Position numbers and translations under genes: made by a program | Notes under the pieces: generated by a model | What the model saw: only the letters and a program-made list of their open reading frames with translations | Told to the model about the DNA's origin: nothing | Database searches by the model: none | NCBI GenBank assembly: GCA_000727475.1 | Contig: KL647290.1 | Coordinates: 5,238,405-5,302,404, forward strand | Source of the DNA: Sarcocystis neurona | Lineage: Eukaryota > Apicomplexa > Conoidasida > Eucoccidiorida > Sarcocystidae | Direction: 5' to 3' | Length of the DNA stretch: 64,000 bases | In this document: one piece after another, positions 1 to 13,900 of the stretch | Layout: each line of letters opens with the position of its first letter | Position numbering within the stretch: the stretch's first letter is position 1

Positions 1-1531
1 TCCATACCGAAACACCTTCGCGCACCACACTATATACATACATATACACACGTATGCAGAAGGTACCTATGTAGTGCGCAGTCTCGCTCGTTGTACAGAA
101 ACACAGAAGATAAGGTGAAGCGCCTACTCCTAGGTCCGCGTAGGTGGAATTCAGTATCGTATCTTCTTGAAAATCTACATATGTGCACGTGTATATATTT
201 CTGTGTATGCCTGTGACACGTAGAGAACATGCACGCTGACCCGTCCACATTCGAATAAAGAACACACATAAGGAGACATGAAGAAAAAAGTGACACAGAT
301 AAGCCTCTCCTTTCTTCTATGCCGTGACTTCGGCTGGTAGGTTTGTGTATTTGCAATTTTCTGTGTGGGTGCACTAGACCTGGGTGCCCATGCACGTAGC
401 TTTCTACAGGCGCAGCTACAACCAATAGGAAGGCCGGAACTCAACCCTACGCCTCTAAATTAAAAAGGAGAGCTTTTCACCTGCGCACGCGTAGAGAGCC
501 AACCTTATACACATACATATATATATATATATATATGTGCATATGTGGCCACGTGTGTACACGAAAGTGTTCCTCTCTTTTCCTGTGCATAAAGTGATGT
601 AGCTTCGTACATGCAGATGTATGGAGACGCGCGGACACGTGCACCTGAACTTGAAGGAAGTGATTGTTAAAATAGTTACATGCGCCTGTGCACGAGTCGA
701 CGCAGAAGCAGAGACGCAACGTTGTGCACGAGCGTATGGGCTAGAACGCTAAAGCGAAGAATACGCCAGTGTTACCGACATTCTTTTAACGTGCAAGCAG
801 ATCCCCACATACACGGGTAGGGCATTGGGAATATTTTGTCGTGAGGAACCCCACCGTTGTGCGGCATGCGCATGCCCATAAACGCATATAAAAAGGACAC
901 TAGAACAGTTCTGTCGCAGGAGCCATCCTCGTGCGTCAAAACAACTGCCACTGGACAAGGCCCCTGAGAATCTCTTCACGTCAACGAAAACGTGGAAAAC
1001 GGGGAGAACGCAGGTCCTTACACGTGTCCCCTCCACAAATACGTAACTCTCAGTGTATGCACGCCCGTGGTGCATATGCTTGTACCGATTAGAATACCGC
1101 AACTCGCGTTTGTAGAGGTCAGCCGATGCACCACCTTCAGACCTACGTACGTGCATTACACACCGGCGATAGCACGGAAGTAGCAAATAGCTGAAGACAC
1201 AATAGACGCAACAATGTGTATAACTTCTGGTATCCCTGGTATCCTTAAAATACTGCTTTTAAAAAGTGGAGGCACGCGGATTCGCATTTTTCTTGCACAA
1301 TTGGAAACCATGTACGTAAGTGGAGTGGACTGCGCAAACAAGTAGCATTGACGCACGCAACTAAAGGACGCCGCTTCTGAATTGACACAATCGTCAGACG
1401 CAGAGTTCGACGTTTGTTGCAAGAGCGGGAGTTTTTCTGTGGTGGGCGAAAAACACGTGAAGCGGTGTCGCGGTGCCAAGGCGTTGTGTCCCGAAAAATC
1501 AGGGGTAATGCTAGTTGCAGCACATCTTTAC
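1..1531. other. no supported gene; simple sequence and unique DNA
   Basis: The first 550 bases are broken TA/CA/TG simple sequence, with a short AT run near 518-535. From 560 to 1530 the sequence is mostly unique. A pyrimidine-rich stretch followed by CAG on the minus strand near 965 could be a splice acceptor for the exon starting at 1703, but the open frame after it is short and unconvincing. Nothing else is supported here. Confidence 0.4.
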
Positions 1532-1703
1532 GAGCAACAGGGAAAGGTGTTCTGCGACGAGAGGAAGGAACGTTTTGCCCGAGATCGAGACTTTCCAAAT
1601 GAGCGAGAGTACGGTGTTCTTCTGAGGGCATTTGCCAGTCCTGGTACGGAGGCACGAAAGGAAGCAAACGGTTCTTACGCGGGGCGACGTCGGCGGAAGC
1701 CAT
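1532..1703 (-). CDS. candidate first exon, unknown protein
   Basis: On the minus strand an ATG at 1703 opens a frame that stays open for 152 codons. A GTAAAG donor at 1531 would end a first exon of 57 codons plus one base. The start MASADVAPRKNRLLPF and the later stretch EEHRTLAHLESLDLG have ordinary protein composition, unlike the Tyr/Val/Cys/His strings given by simple sequence nearby. No family is recognised and no second exon was found. If real, it is divergent from the phosphatase gene, with 3.2 kb between the two starts. It could equally be a chance open frame. Confidence 0.25.
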
Positions 1704-2790
1704 TGTTCCGGTGAAGAAGTGGACGGGACGTTATAGTCAAGATGTATGCTTCTTGTTGAGGAGCAAACGGCGCTATAAGTAGGAGTAGTAGTAGTGGCGG
1801 GAGTAGGAACGAGTCGTGAAGCAGACTACACGCAAAACTTGCACTGACTTTAATTGCGGCACTACCAGAGACACGCGTTTACCGGGGGGAAGACGCGCCC
1901 CGAAGAGAGGCAGCAGGTGTCATTTACCACGAAACAGTACAGAAAATGAGTTTTCTGATGCTGGCAATTTGGCGCTCTGAACGGAGGGGGCTCCGTTACT
2001 CCGCCGCATTCACCAGTGCACACCGGCGTCGTTCAAAGAGATGCGCCAAACGCACGCAAATACGAAAGAGTGGACAGTTCAGCGCGACTCTACCTTTGAC
2101 GACGTTCAAAGAAGCTGATGCAACTGCGACTTAAAGAAATGCGCGTTCTCGACTTGCTTGTTCCCGACTACATTCGATTCCACGGAGGAAGTGGGAGAGG
2201 CCAGTACATGCCCGCCCCGTGTGTCCAGCGGGAAGGAGTTGCATGCAGAGCGGAGGTGCACGCCCGACGGAATATAAACGCGAACGGCGCAAGACCGTTG
2301 TGTGTGAGAACACACCAGACCACGTGCTCCCAAGCAAAGCTCACAAGGAGAGCGTTAACGCAAAAGTCAATGACGCGTTGTCTTTCTGTAGGAGAAATCT
2401 CAGGACTGCGGAGGTCCCAAGCGTGAGGAGGTTCCAGTTTCGGTATGCGTACAAATACATAATCCTACGAAAAGCAAGAGAAAAAACATTTGCAGGGAGA
2501 AGACGCGTGGTTGTCTACGCCGGTCGTGAGCCAGCATACGACCTGAAGCGCAGAACGTCAGCCCAATTCGGGCCCACGGTGTTCCGCCTGCTAGCGGTTG
2601 TAAGGATGCGACTGTGATTTTGCGTATGAACCTGCGGTGTATATAACGTCGACTGAGGAGAAGAACGAGAGTTCAAAAGTAGTTGCCCTTCAGTGTGAGA
2701 GAATTTGCCGTACTGGTACAATCGACTGTCTACAGACATGGCGACGCCTGACATTTGACGCTCCAGAAGAAGAAACTGCGGTTCACGCCT

Positions 2791-3000
2791 CCACGACAGG
2801 TATAGCCGCCGCGAAGACTTGCGTTCGACAACCAGGAGTGTGCAATGTTTGTGCGCTGGCCGACCTCAAGCTCCTTGTCCACTGGCATGCAGACGCCACG
2901 ACAGGTATAGACCTCGCGAAAACTTGCATTCGACAACCAGGAGTGTGCAGTGTTTGTATGCTGTTCGACCTCAATCTCCGCGTCCACTGATACGCAGACG
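2791..3000. repeat. 105-bp tandem duplication, two copies
   Basis: Copy 1 starts at 2791 and copy 2 at 2896, both beginning CCACGACAGGTATAG. They share blocks such as CGACAACCAGGAGTGTGCA and TCGACCTCAA, with scattered substitutions. It is a direct duplication of otherwise unique DNA, not a simple-sequence expansion. Each copy is a multiple of three long, so frames run through both copies on both strands, which makes paired pseudo-repeats in translation. Confidence 0.85.
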
Positions 3001-4065
3001 AACTCGCGGCGAATAACGGCGGGTACCTCCAGACGACTGTGCACTGCGAAAGCTGTGTCCGTTCAGGTGTGAGTGAGTCACTAACTGACCTGACTCTGAG
3101 CGGCTTCGAAACGGACGTTTTCCGACGGTGGCAGGGACACAGGGACGCTGCGTTAACGAGGAAGTAACTGACGAGATCGTTAGATAGTGGAACAAGGTGT
3201 TAGAGAGAAAGAAGTCAGGAAACGTGGAACAAGGCAAAAGGAAGTGAGGCAAAAATGTTACAGTCGAACCACGGTAGGATGGAGGATACGCTGGCAAAGG
3301 CGCCCCGTTAAAAATATAACCATCATCAGGCGCATCCGACGGCGGAGAAACTGTTGAAGAACAGACTATGAAGCGGTGCTGGAATACTCTTGTACGCTCC
3401 AACAACGCGGAAGAGTGGCTGATGCTATGCAGAGCTCGGCCTGAAAAACTGCGTCGGATACGGAAGCAAGTGGGTGAACCACGAGGTAGAAAAGCCAGAT
3501 AACAATAAAATCAACGTAAAAGGACAGAAGAGGGTAGGGAGCGACGAAGAAAGGAGTCAGTTCAAAGGTCTTGTTAAACTCTGGATGGCCCATTGGAGTA
3601 CCGTGCAATTAGGAGGGACAGTATCAAACGGGGTGTAGCCAAACAGCAGAAGACGCGTGCACACCTTCATGCCTGAAGGTGTAAAAGTTGAAAGCAGATC
3701 ATTAAATTTCCCCGTCGGACACGGACAACGGGGGTAAAGTAGCTGTAGAGAAGGAAAAATTTCCGCTCTTGCTGATTGTTACAGCGTCGAAAAAATATGA
3801 CGCTCGAAATAGGCCTTCTTGCCTTCGGTGACGTTTGCTAGGAAGGCACACACCTTTCCCTCCTACACTGTAAAGCGGCAGTGTTACTGAAACGATTGCA
3901 AGTCTACTGCGTAAGTAGATTAGTAGTCAAGCAGCAGGGACAACTGCATCGCTTCTGTGTTGTTTGTGGCTTACAAGAAGAACACGTTGAAGGATCTTCT
4001 CATATTTACACCGTACCGCAGAAAAAAAGGTATCATACAATTTCTGATTGTCAAAACAGAAGTAC

Positions 4066-4246
4066 GCCTTCTGCTCGGACAGCAGCCTACTTTTATGGAA
4101 ACTGAAGCACAGCAGAAGGGAGCGAATATTGTTCGAGAGCAAACGATAAACAATTTCTAGCATATTGACGTGGATGTGTAGACATCCCTAGCGTAGAGAT
4201 GTGCGAATGTACACGCGTGTAGACGCGATATACTTGCATACCTGCG
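4066..4246 (-). repeat. left arm of a 180-bp inverted pair
   Basis: Read on the minus strand, this segment matches 6565-6744 on the plus strand with only a handful of differences over about 180 bases. Shared landmarks are AGGCTGCTGTCCGAGCAGAA, CAATATGCTAGAAATTGTTT and CGCGTCTACACGCGTGTACA. The arms are about 2.3 kb apart and enclose exon 1 of the phosphatase gene. No transposase frame lies between them. It may be a remnant of a foldback or other non-autonomous element, or a local inverted duplication. Confidence 0.85.
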
Positions 4247-4916
4247 TACATGCGCGTATCTTTGGAAGAGAAGCATAAACACGGATACAATCAATAACTT
4301 ATGTGACTATACACCTGTGTGCGTGTGTCTGTGCATACGTGACACGCAGATAGGTACGTAGCTACGTGCGTTAAATCTGAAAAAATTGCCGCGTGAGGAC
4401 CTGGTAGAGAGTGAATATAACAGTTTCGCTTACAAAAGGCTTCGGCTGCAGAACGTCGCACAGCTGCTGGACAACTGACAGCGCAACACCCACGACGGTG
4501 AAGCACGCTTCAGTCAGACTTGCATACTCCACGAACCCCACCTACATGTATTGTGCGCGTAAACATCCATAAAGGGGCCAACCAAGGTGTGTACATAAGA
4601 AAACAGAGAGAGCGAAAGGGCCAGAAGGTGAGAGCCTTACAGAGAGAAAACAAAAAAGGGACGGAGAGCGTCACAGTGAGACGGGAAAAGAGAGGAATTT
4701 AACGAGAGAGAAAGTGGGGGAGGACGGTATATACGTGCATAGACACACGTTCGGATGTTTAGTACGTGTGTGATCTTTTTTTAACTGGCTCCCTCGAAGA
4801 CAACGAACTGAGGACTGAGAAGAAGTCTTTTCAGGAAGCAAAAAGACGTTGCAAATTTTTCGTCAGGGAAGCGTCGGTACCGCGTTGTCGAGGAAGGGCA
4901 AGAAAAACTCGCTAAT

Positions 4917-7900
4917 ATGGGGGAGCCAGCAGTGGAGGGCTCCTGCGCTCCCAATGGCATCGGCACGTCAAATGTCTGCGAGCTCTTTGTCATTCGGCAC
5001 GGACAAACCTCCTACAACAAAGTTCACCGACTGCAGGTCTGCACGATACTTCCGTTTTCTTCTGGCTTCGTACGCTGATATCCTTTCAGCCCTTCGCCAT
5101 ACAAGTCTTCATCTACCTGTCTACGCATATATATATATATATATAGCTTACCCTTTCGCCCATATACACATGTGTATACATATGTGTGCTTACACTTGCG
5201 TACGTGTGTCCGTACACGTCTGAATATTTGATTATACATGTGCTAATGTGTTTTGACGTAAGGACCACTTGTTTCGCACCTTACGTCAATAATTTTCTCC
5301 TTTTACATCTGTCGCCTCTGTCTGAGTAAAGAACGAATGGATGGTGTACACGCTCTCTTCTTCAGAATATATCGTTTTTATTACACATGCAGAAATGCAC
5401 CACCTACTCACAGACGCGTACACCGTGCGGCTTCAGGCAGTGCCCCACACGGGTGTACACATGGGTACACTGCCATGTACACGTGTAGGCGTACAGGATT
5501 TATTCGTAAACATTACGTACATATATATGCATATATGTGTACATGCTTGCATATATATATATATATATATATATGTAATGCGCGCGTGTGTAACCGCGTA
5601 CACATTTTTATGCACATGTGGAACTTACACATAAGTATACGCATCCACACTTGCACGCACGCATGTCTCTTTATACGAGCAGCGATGCAAATGTATGCCG
5701 AACCATATGCACACGTCTAAAATACGTCTTTTGAGTAAACATACACATACGTACATCTACTCATGCATATACAACTACACACGTGTGTGTATAAATAGGT
5801 ACTGGCGAGCTTTGAGAAGAAAGCTTTACTTTCAACAAACAAAGAAGTGCTGATCACCTGGTGTACTGAAATAGATCAACATATTCAGACTTTTATGTCT
5901 TTTCCTACGTAGTTTATATCCGAGAACGAGAATCTCTTACTCAGACTTCCTGTTGCTTCACTTGTAGACTTGCTTCTACTGCAGCCCACAAATTCACGTC
6001 ACCCCCTCACATTCGACGAATGGCGTTTTTCCTACGCTTGTTTCCGATCTTTCTGCATCCCGCCTTGTCCATACATACGTTTATATGTATGTATTTAATT
6101 TATGGGGAAGGACGGATGTGTCTGGTTTTCCGCTTTTCATTCTGCGTGTGTTTGTATTTTTCTGTAAACAGGGAGGCGGAGAAAGGCTTCTCTACGAAAC
6201 TCTTTGTGTCCCTGTGTGTGCGTCAGTGTGTCTATACAGGGGGGCGGGAAAGGCTTGCTGGTGAAACTTTCCTACACCGGCTTATGTACACGAATATGCG
6301 TCAGTCTACTTGTATCCCGTGTACGTACGTCACTAGAAGTATGTGGTGCTTGCTTCTTGAAAAAGTCCGGCAGCGACAGCAGGGATTATTACGACTGAGT
6401 CGTCAACTCGAGAAAGAGACATTCGGCGCTTGACTTGTCACCACGGAAGATCGTATTTATACGTGTGTGTGTCTGTGTCATCGTATGCATATACGCGTGG
6501 ACACAGCTATATGTGTAGACACCTACACATGTATATATCTCTACACAAAACTGGTAACGTGCAAGTAGGTATGCAAGCATATCGCGTCTACACGCGTGTA
6601 CATTCGCACATCTCTACCCTAGGGATGTCTACATATCCACGTCAATATGCTAGAAATTGTTTACCGTTTGCTCTCGAACAATATTTGCTCCCTTCTGCTG
6701 TGCTTCAGTTTACATAAAAGTAGGCTGCTGTCCGAGCAGAAGGCCTACTAAAGCGCATCTGTATACAGGTGTATGCGTACACAATTTTAGACATATCTAC
6801 AGACGTGAGTCGATAAATACTTCTTTTTACACGTTAGTCACGCACCCACATGTATGTGTTTTAAATCAAGGCGGGCAAAGGCGTTGAAAGAAGGCGCTCG
6901 GTTGTTCGCAAGTGACATGAAACGACAGAGATGAAAGGAAGACGAAGAAACGGAAATGGAGCAGAATAACAGAAAGGGGGGAGTCCTTACAACAAGGAAG
7001 TGACGAATAAGGGAAAAAAGAGGAGAATTTTCTCTGGTATAAACAAGTTTTCATCGTCGCCCCTGCCGTTGCTGTTGTTGCTGCTGTTGCGTCTGCTTCT
7101 TTTTTTGCAGGGGCAACTTGACGTTCCTCTCAACGATGAAGGACGGGCGCAGTGCAAGAAGTGCGGAGCGAATGTCAAGTAAAAACTTGCTCCCCCTGCT
7201 GAAGAGAAAAGTAGCAGAGAAACGTTTTCTAGCGGCACTGCTGTGTTCTTCTGGACCTTGTTGGGAATCTTTCGAAGTGTCTGGCGACGAACTTCTGTTG
7301 CATTTTTTTCTCCTTTCTTCCGTAGAGATGATGCCTTTTTTTCTTCCTCTCAGAGTCTTCCTTTTGTCCTTTTCTTCGAATAGCTTCTGCAGATGCCCCC
7401 AGCATGTCTTTCTGCTGTCTCCCTTTTTTCTGCCGTGAAAACGTCCTCCCCTTTTTTTCGACCACACAGCTGCTGAAATGTGCCTTTTGATGAGTCTTTT
7501 GCTTCTGCCGAGAAAGATCGAAACTTGTTGCTCTGTACACACTTGTGTCTCCGCGGTGCGAATGTCTGCCTGGATTGATCTGTCTGGAGTACGACTTTAT
7601 TTCCCTTTCTTTGTCAAAACAACTTTGACGGAAAAAGAAGAAGAAAGGTTAAGAAAACGGTTAGAGAGCAAAGGCCGAGTGCCTAACAATTTCCCTCAAC
7701 TATATACGTAGCCGGTGACGCACCTGTTTCGGTGTACATACAGACATATGTGTGTATATGCGTATGCGTACAAAGAAGAGTCCTGTGTCGCTTTCTTCTC
7801 TTATATCTGGGTCGAGCAGCTTCTCACTACTATCTTTATGATTCGGTCTACGTATACTCGCATAGCCGTCTCTGTTTGTCTAGACGTATGTTTTATTCGT

Positions 7901-10900
7901 ATGCAGATATATACCTCGATACATACGCTCTGTATATACATACATAGAAGTCCCTGTTTGTGTGTACATACAGTTCATTCGTGTGCAGATATAAACTTCT
8001 ATACACACGCTCTGTATACACATACATAGACGTCCTTGTTTGTGTGTACGTATGCTTCATTCGTATGCAGATATATACGTCTATGTGCACGCTCTGTATA
8101 TACGTACATAGACGTCTTTGTTTGTCCACACGAATATTCTATTCGTGTGCACGCGTATATGTCTATGCAAACATGCCTAGACGTCTTTGTCTTCACCTCT
8201 GTTTCACTGGTATGCAGGTTTTATGCGTCTGTACATACTGCTTGCCGCGTACACGTACATATATATATATAGGCGCATATTCGTATACGTCTATATATAT
8301 GTAAGCGCATATATATTCGTGAAGAATGATACGTACGTGTTCGTTTGTACCGACGGACGTACGCAATACACGTATGTATACACACATTTATATTGTTGCA
8401 CGCCTGTGTGAATATTCGTATGGGTCTACGCGCAAATAGTAAAAATAGAGACACGTACACATATTCTTTTCTATCAGCTGGTAGATAGAGACACTTGCAC
8501 ACATTCTTATTTCTTAGCTGGTAGTGTATTTATGAATGTACATGGACTTACATATGTACATATGTATGTATGTTCGTACGCTATTTCCTGCGGACATGTC
8601 CCTACGCGTATGTGTGTAGAAGCGTCGTTCTCTTTTTTATCGAAGAAGAAGAACTGCCGTTTTCTTCCTGCTTTTTATGACGGATGTGTTTCTTTCGTTT
8701 CCTTTCTCGAGTGCTGCGCAAATTTAGACCGCTGTGTGTCTCTGTGTGTGTGTACAAGTTCATGGAAAATAACTCGGCGACGACTCGTATCTCTCGCGCG
8801 TACGCATCTACACCTGTGTGTGTAACTCTCCCTTTTACGCACACATACGAGTACGTGTGTGGCGGTGTATATTTGTGGGGAAGGAGAAAAAGAGAAGAAG
8901 AGATTCGCTATTTGTTGTTTCTCCGACAACGTCTGTCGTTCTTCTTCTGTTCCGCAGGAAGATGCTTTCGGCTTCCGCTTCTTCCTCTTCGTCCTGCTAT
9001 GGGGAGGGTTTTGCTGCGGTATACTCCAGCCCACTGCGCCGAGCGCGCGAGTCGGCAGAAATGTACGTCTCTCGAAAAAGAATTTTAACACGTCGTGGCG
9101 CACGCAGCAGGAGCGAGGGAGCAAAGCGCCCAGGAAGGCCTGCATGCCCATCTGTATAGATGCGTGTATGTATGTACGTGTGTTGATACACACTGTTCAA
9201 AAGAATAGGACAAGAGAACGAGCGCGTCTTCGAAAGACACAGAGGGGAAGAAAAGAAAGATGGTGATGCAACCGAAGAAGTGATAGAAGCAGAAGAAAGA
9301 CAGATAGACGACACTTAGGAGGAGGACGACTCCAGGGTACATTTGTGTTTTTTGTAGAGCAGCAGCAAGTTGGACTTTATTATACGTCCGCCTCAAAAAA
9401 AGGAAGGGCAGGCCGTCGGCAGGCGAAAGAGAAGAGGGAGGAAAATAATGGAGGCAAGAAAGGCTGCAGCTGTGACACGGCAGGATTACTGAGAAAAAGT
9501 GAGAAAAGAAAAAGAGAAAAAAACAGGAAAATTGAATTGGTGGAAAAGAGAGGTCGAAGAGCCCCTCTGCCTTCGCACGGGCAGTGAGCAGAAGCTGAGA
9601 AGAGTCGAAGAAGACGAAAAAGAAGAAAGGGACAGAAAGGCGTCCCCTCTTTTTCTGCGTCCGTCGGCATTCAAAAAGAAGAAACGACCCGTGTTCATGT
9701 TGTTCCTGCGCCTGTGAACTAAGAAAAGGATGAAGAGGAGAAAAAGTACTGGCATCCCGTACATACACATGGGGGTGTGTGCATGTGTTCAACATTGAGG
9801 GAGGGAAGGGCGCGAAGAGAAGAAGAAGAGGGGCTGCGCAGTAGTAGTCGAATAGTCCGAAGCATGCGTCTCTTCGTGGGTATATGTAAGGATGTGCACA
9901 CATACATATATGCACGTATGTGTATACACGTGTGTCTTTGTAGTATGTAAAGCACACGTACGCATATAGCGAGAGAAATAAAGCAGTCTAACACACACCC
10001 GCACCAGACGGAGACGGAGTCGAACAAGAGAAGAAGGTGGATTGTACGAAGAAGGATGCAAAAGACGACCACAGAAGGGAGAACGACGCACCCCATCTGT
10101 GGATCGAGGGGGTCCCCTACTAGTGCTGCTGCGTACTTCGCATTTACTCGATTGCCACACGTGCGTATCTTTGAAAGGTTTTCTTCTCTCCCGCATTTGT
10201 AGTCTGTCTCCGCCATGTGTGTGTGTACATATATATGTATGTAGAGTGCGTTGGTCCGGACAGCTGTCTTGGGATCCACAGAGAGAAAAAGAGAGAATTA
10301 CAGGAAAGCATAGTCTCACGATGAACGTGCATACACATGTATGTATGTCTATATATTTACGCACGAATTTCCGTCTCTGAGCTTCCGTTTGTATACAGGT
10401 ATGTATATACACATGTATATGAATACGGATATGTCCATGTGAATATGTGTGTAAATATCGGTACGCACATCATGAGTAGGTACATCCATATACATTAATT
10501 AGATACATATATATAGTTGTGTACTTCTTCATTTGTCTCAGTTTGTTTCAGATCATTCATGCGTATGTATATATATATATGTGTACGCATGCATCCGCGT
10601 AAGTATATAGAGTTCTGTGTATGATGAGTACCGTATGCACCTTAGAAGCCTTTCTTTATATTTTATGTGTGTACGCCGGGGATGCAGCATCTGCAAAGGA
10701 GCAAATATACCTCTGGATCGTATTGTAGAAGATCCGAGAATAATGGAGTGGAATGCTGGAGTTCTTCAAGGTAAGTTTATGTGCCTTCTTCTTCGTAAGA
10801 TCACACAGGACGTCTTTCTTCTCCATATACACACACCAAACGAATACCTACATATATATGTATATGTTTGTGTACGTACATACGACGAACTTCATTAAAA

Positions 10901-13900
10901 GAGAGACGTACACGAGTAGACACATGTGTGTGTGCGTGTATATAGATCTACAGATGAGTTGATACATGTTTACCTGCGTCTGTATGGATATATGTGTATA
11001 TATATGTGTTTACGTTGATACGAAAAACTCTACCAAAAGAGAGACGTACATGAGTAGATACATGTGTATGTGCGTGTATATAGATCTACAGGTGAGTAAA
11101 TTGATGTGTTTCTGCGTGTATATGGATGTGTGTACATGTGTGTTCTCACATACTCTATAGACGTGGTATTACGACGGTCGAAGTGTGTGGGGGTGTATGT
11201 AGGTAGCGACGAAGGAAGATACATGTGTGTGTGTGTGTGTGCATGTGCGTTAAATTTATAGACAGATATCTATAAATAGGTAAACTGCATACAACACAAG
11301 TGTAGAGATAGTGTCAGTGCGTATATATTTATAGATATCCTTTTGTCATAGATGAAGCCAAGCCGTGTGGACAGACAGGGATACACTCCTTCATACATGT
11401 ATACGTATGTATCTACGAATACTTCTTCAGGAAAGTAGTGTCATTAATGCATACACACAGGTCTTCAGACTCACACAGGAAACTGTACAGAAACGTATAT
11501 ATATACATATATATATATATAGAGAGAGAGAGAGATATGCATATATATATATATTGCACACACAGACACAGATATACGTGTAAATACTTCACCGTGTAAA
11601 GGTAATGCCAGGTGCAGCGTATCTCGCACATAAGAAAACACACGCACGTGTGAATTTCTATACGGATGGGACAGGCAGAAGAATGCCGCAACTTTTCTGT
11701 ATAGTCTTGTAGTAAACACAACTTAAATGGTCATATATATGTATACGTCTACATGAATAGACATGTGTTAGTACGTCGCTTGTTATTTGTGGAGATGTAT
11801 CAGTGTACTCACGTGTGTACGTTTATGGGCGTATACATGTCTGCATATAGGAATGTACGTAGATGTGTACATACACAGATACGTAGGTAGACGTATGCGT
11901 CCCGGTGTGTATAGTCATACGTGTAGTTTTATATCTCTCCGTGTGTGTATGTGTATATATGTAAATGTTTTTGTGTGGGTATCCACATACACACTCACAG
12001 GTATGGTGGGGCACGCATGTGCAAAGTGATCAAGTGTCGTATACGTATGTATTTCATAAGAAATGTATTTGTTTGAATCTAGAACAACTTGGAAGTGTCC
12101 CTCCATATAACTTCTACACATGTGCGTGGTGCGCACGTGTATGGGCATCACCTTGTCAGACATGTATATACACATGTAAACATATCTGCATACTTATACG
12201 TGAAGATCTCACTATTTACCCTCTCCTTTGTGTATACAAATATGTATATTCGTGTGTGAGCGGGTGTGTGTGTGTATCTGTGTGACCGTGAAGATGCATG
12301 TGTGTCGCAGTGTTAATTTTGCTGTGTATTTGTGTGCCTGCATACTTTACCTTTGAGAAATATGCGTCTGTTCTTCTTTCTGTGATAAGTATACGTGTAT
12401 ACACGTGTGTACACCTACAGATATATATGTGCGCGGTTACGTGTACACGTTTGTACGGCACGCGTGAGATAAAGAAGTGATTTCTCTGTATAGGTAAGAA
12501 CCCTGCGGAAGTGCTCGTTACTGGAGTATACGTATAGTTTTTCGCATACGTGTATGTGTGCGCATATGCGTGTGTTCATGTGTCATCACTGTGTCCCTCC
12601 CAAGTATACGCATGTATGTATATTTTCTTGTGCAATCTATAAACGTATATATATATATATATATATGCGTAGAATCGTACGCGCGTGTGTACGTGTACAT
12701 ACACACACACATATGTACATGCGTCTATTGTGCGTGCAGGCTTAAAGTGAGCAGAGAAACTTCAGTCTTTTTGCCTTGTGGGTGTCTTCTTCTTCCGTGT
12801 TCTTGCTTTCTCGCACTTGTATCGGTTTGTTTTCCGCGCTGTCAAACTTTTACTTTTCTTTTCACTTCCCCCTCTTTTTCTTCTCGCCTGTTCTGCGTGA
12901 CAGTAATCTTGTCGTCTTCCTCTTCGTCCTTCCCCTTTCCTGATGGCTCTTTCTGCATGTGTTTTCCTCGAAACTGTTAGTCCTTCCTTCGTTTATTCCA
13001 TTTTTTCTGGTTCTGCTGTCTATTTCTTTTCTCTGTGTCTCCTCTGTGCGGCTCCGCTTCTTCTTTCACTCGTTTGTTTTTCTTCTGTCCACCTTTCCTT
13101 CTTGGCCGGCTTCTCCGTTCTGCTTGCAGGTCACTATCTTGATGATATTCAGCGCGACTTTCCCCTTGAGTGGAGCAAGTGGAGAGTAGCGCGGTGGGCT
13201 TGGGCACTTTTCTTCTGCCTCAAATTCTTTCCCTGTGCACACTTACGTAGTGCAGGCGGCCAAGAGATTCTTCTTTCTATACAGTTGATTGCTTCTCTCT
13301 ATGCATTTCATCTGTCTGTACATCCTTGTTTAAAGGGTACCTTTACTGGTTTTTCTTGGGGACCTGCACACACATATATACACCTAACTATGTGTGAGTA
13401 TTCCACGTAGCAGCGTGTACATATTTGTATAGGTCTAGCATGTAGCAGCGTAGATCTCAGAGAATATACCTGGAGATGTGGACAGACGTGAGGAGAGTGT
13501 ATCCATTTGTACGTACAGCTGTCTATCCGTATCTATATGAACATGTGTACAGCAATATGTATACATACAAATATGTGTACATATATTTATATAGAAGTGC
13601 ACGTGTGTGTGTGTTTTTTCAGGTGTAGAGGCACACAGCAGTTTATTTGGTCATTTGTACAGCAACACAAATATATATGTGTGTGTATCTCTGTAGGTGT
13701 GTGTATACATATATAGAGCGTAGATCTAATTCTCTGAATACGTGCGTAGGAGTATACGTGTGTATGTGTGCGTCTGTCTGTCTATATCTGTGCGTGTGGG
13801 TGTAATTGCATTATATTCCATATATATATGGATATCTGTACAGTACTCAGTATACGTATCTACTCTCGTATGGTTGAATATACATACACATGCACTCGTC

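Larger units (their letters stand above)
1704..4916. other. intergenic region upstream of the phosphatase gene
   Basis: No exon is supported on either strand. The stretch contains a two-copy tandem duplication (2791-3000) and the left arm of an inverted pair (4066-4246). A purine-rich segment lies at 4590-4720. Open frames in 2118-2617 are short, have no convincing splice partners and overlap on both strands. The promoter of the gene starting at 4917 must lie here, but apicomplexan promoters have no motif I could identify by eye. Confidence 0.5.

Noticed and set aside
4066..6744. Complete DNA transposon with terminal inverted repeats
   Set aside because: The enclosed 2.3 kb contains the first exon of a housekeeping-type gene and no transposase frame. 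At most the arms are remnants.
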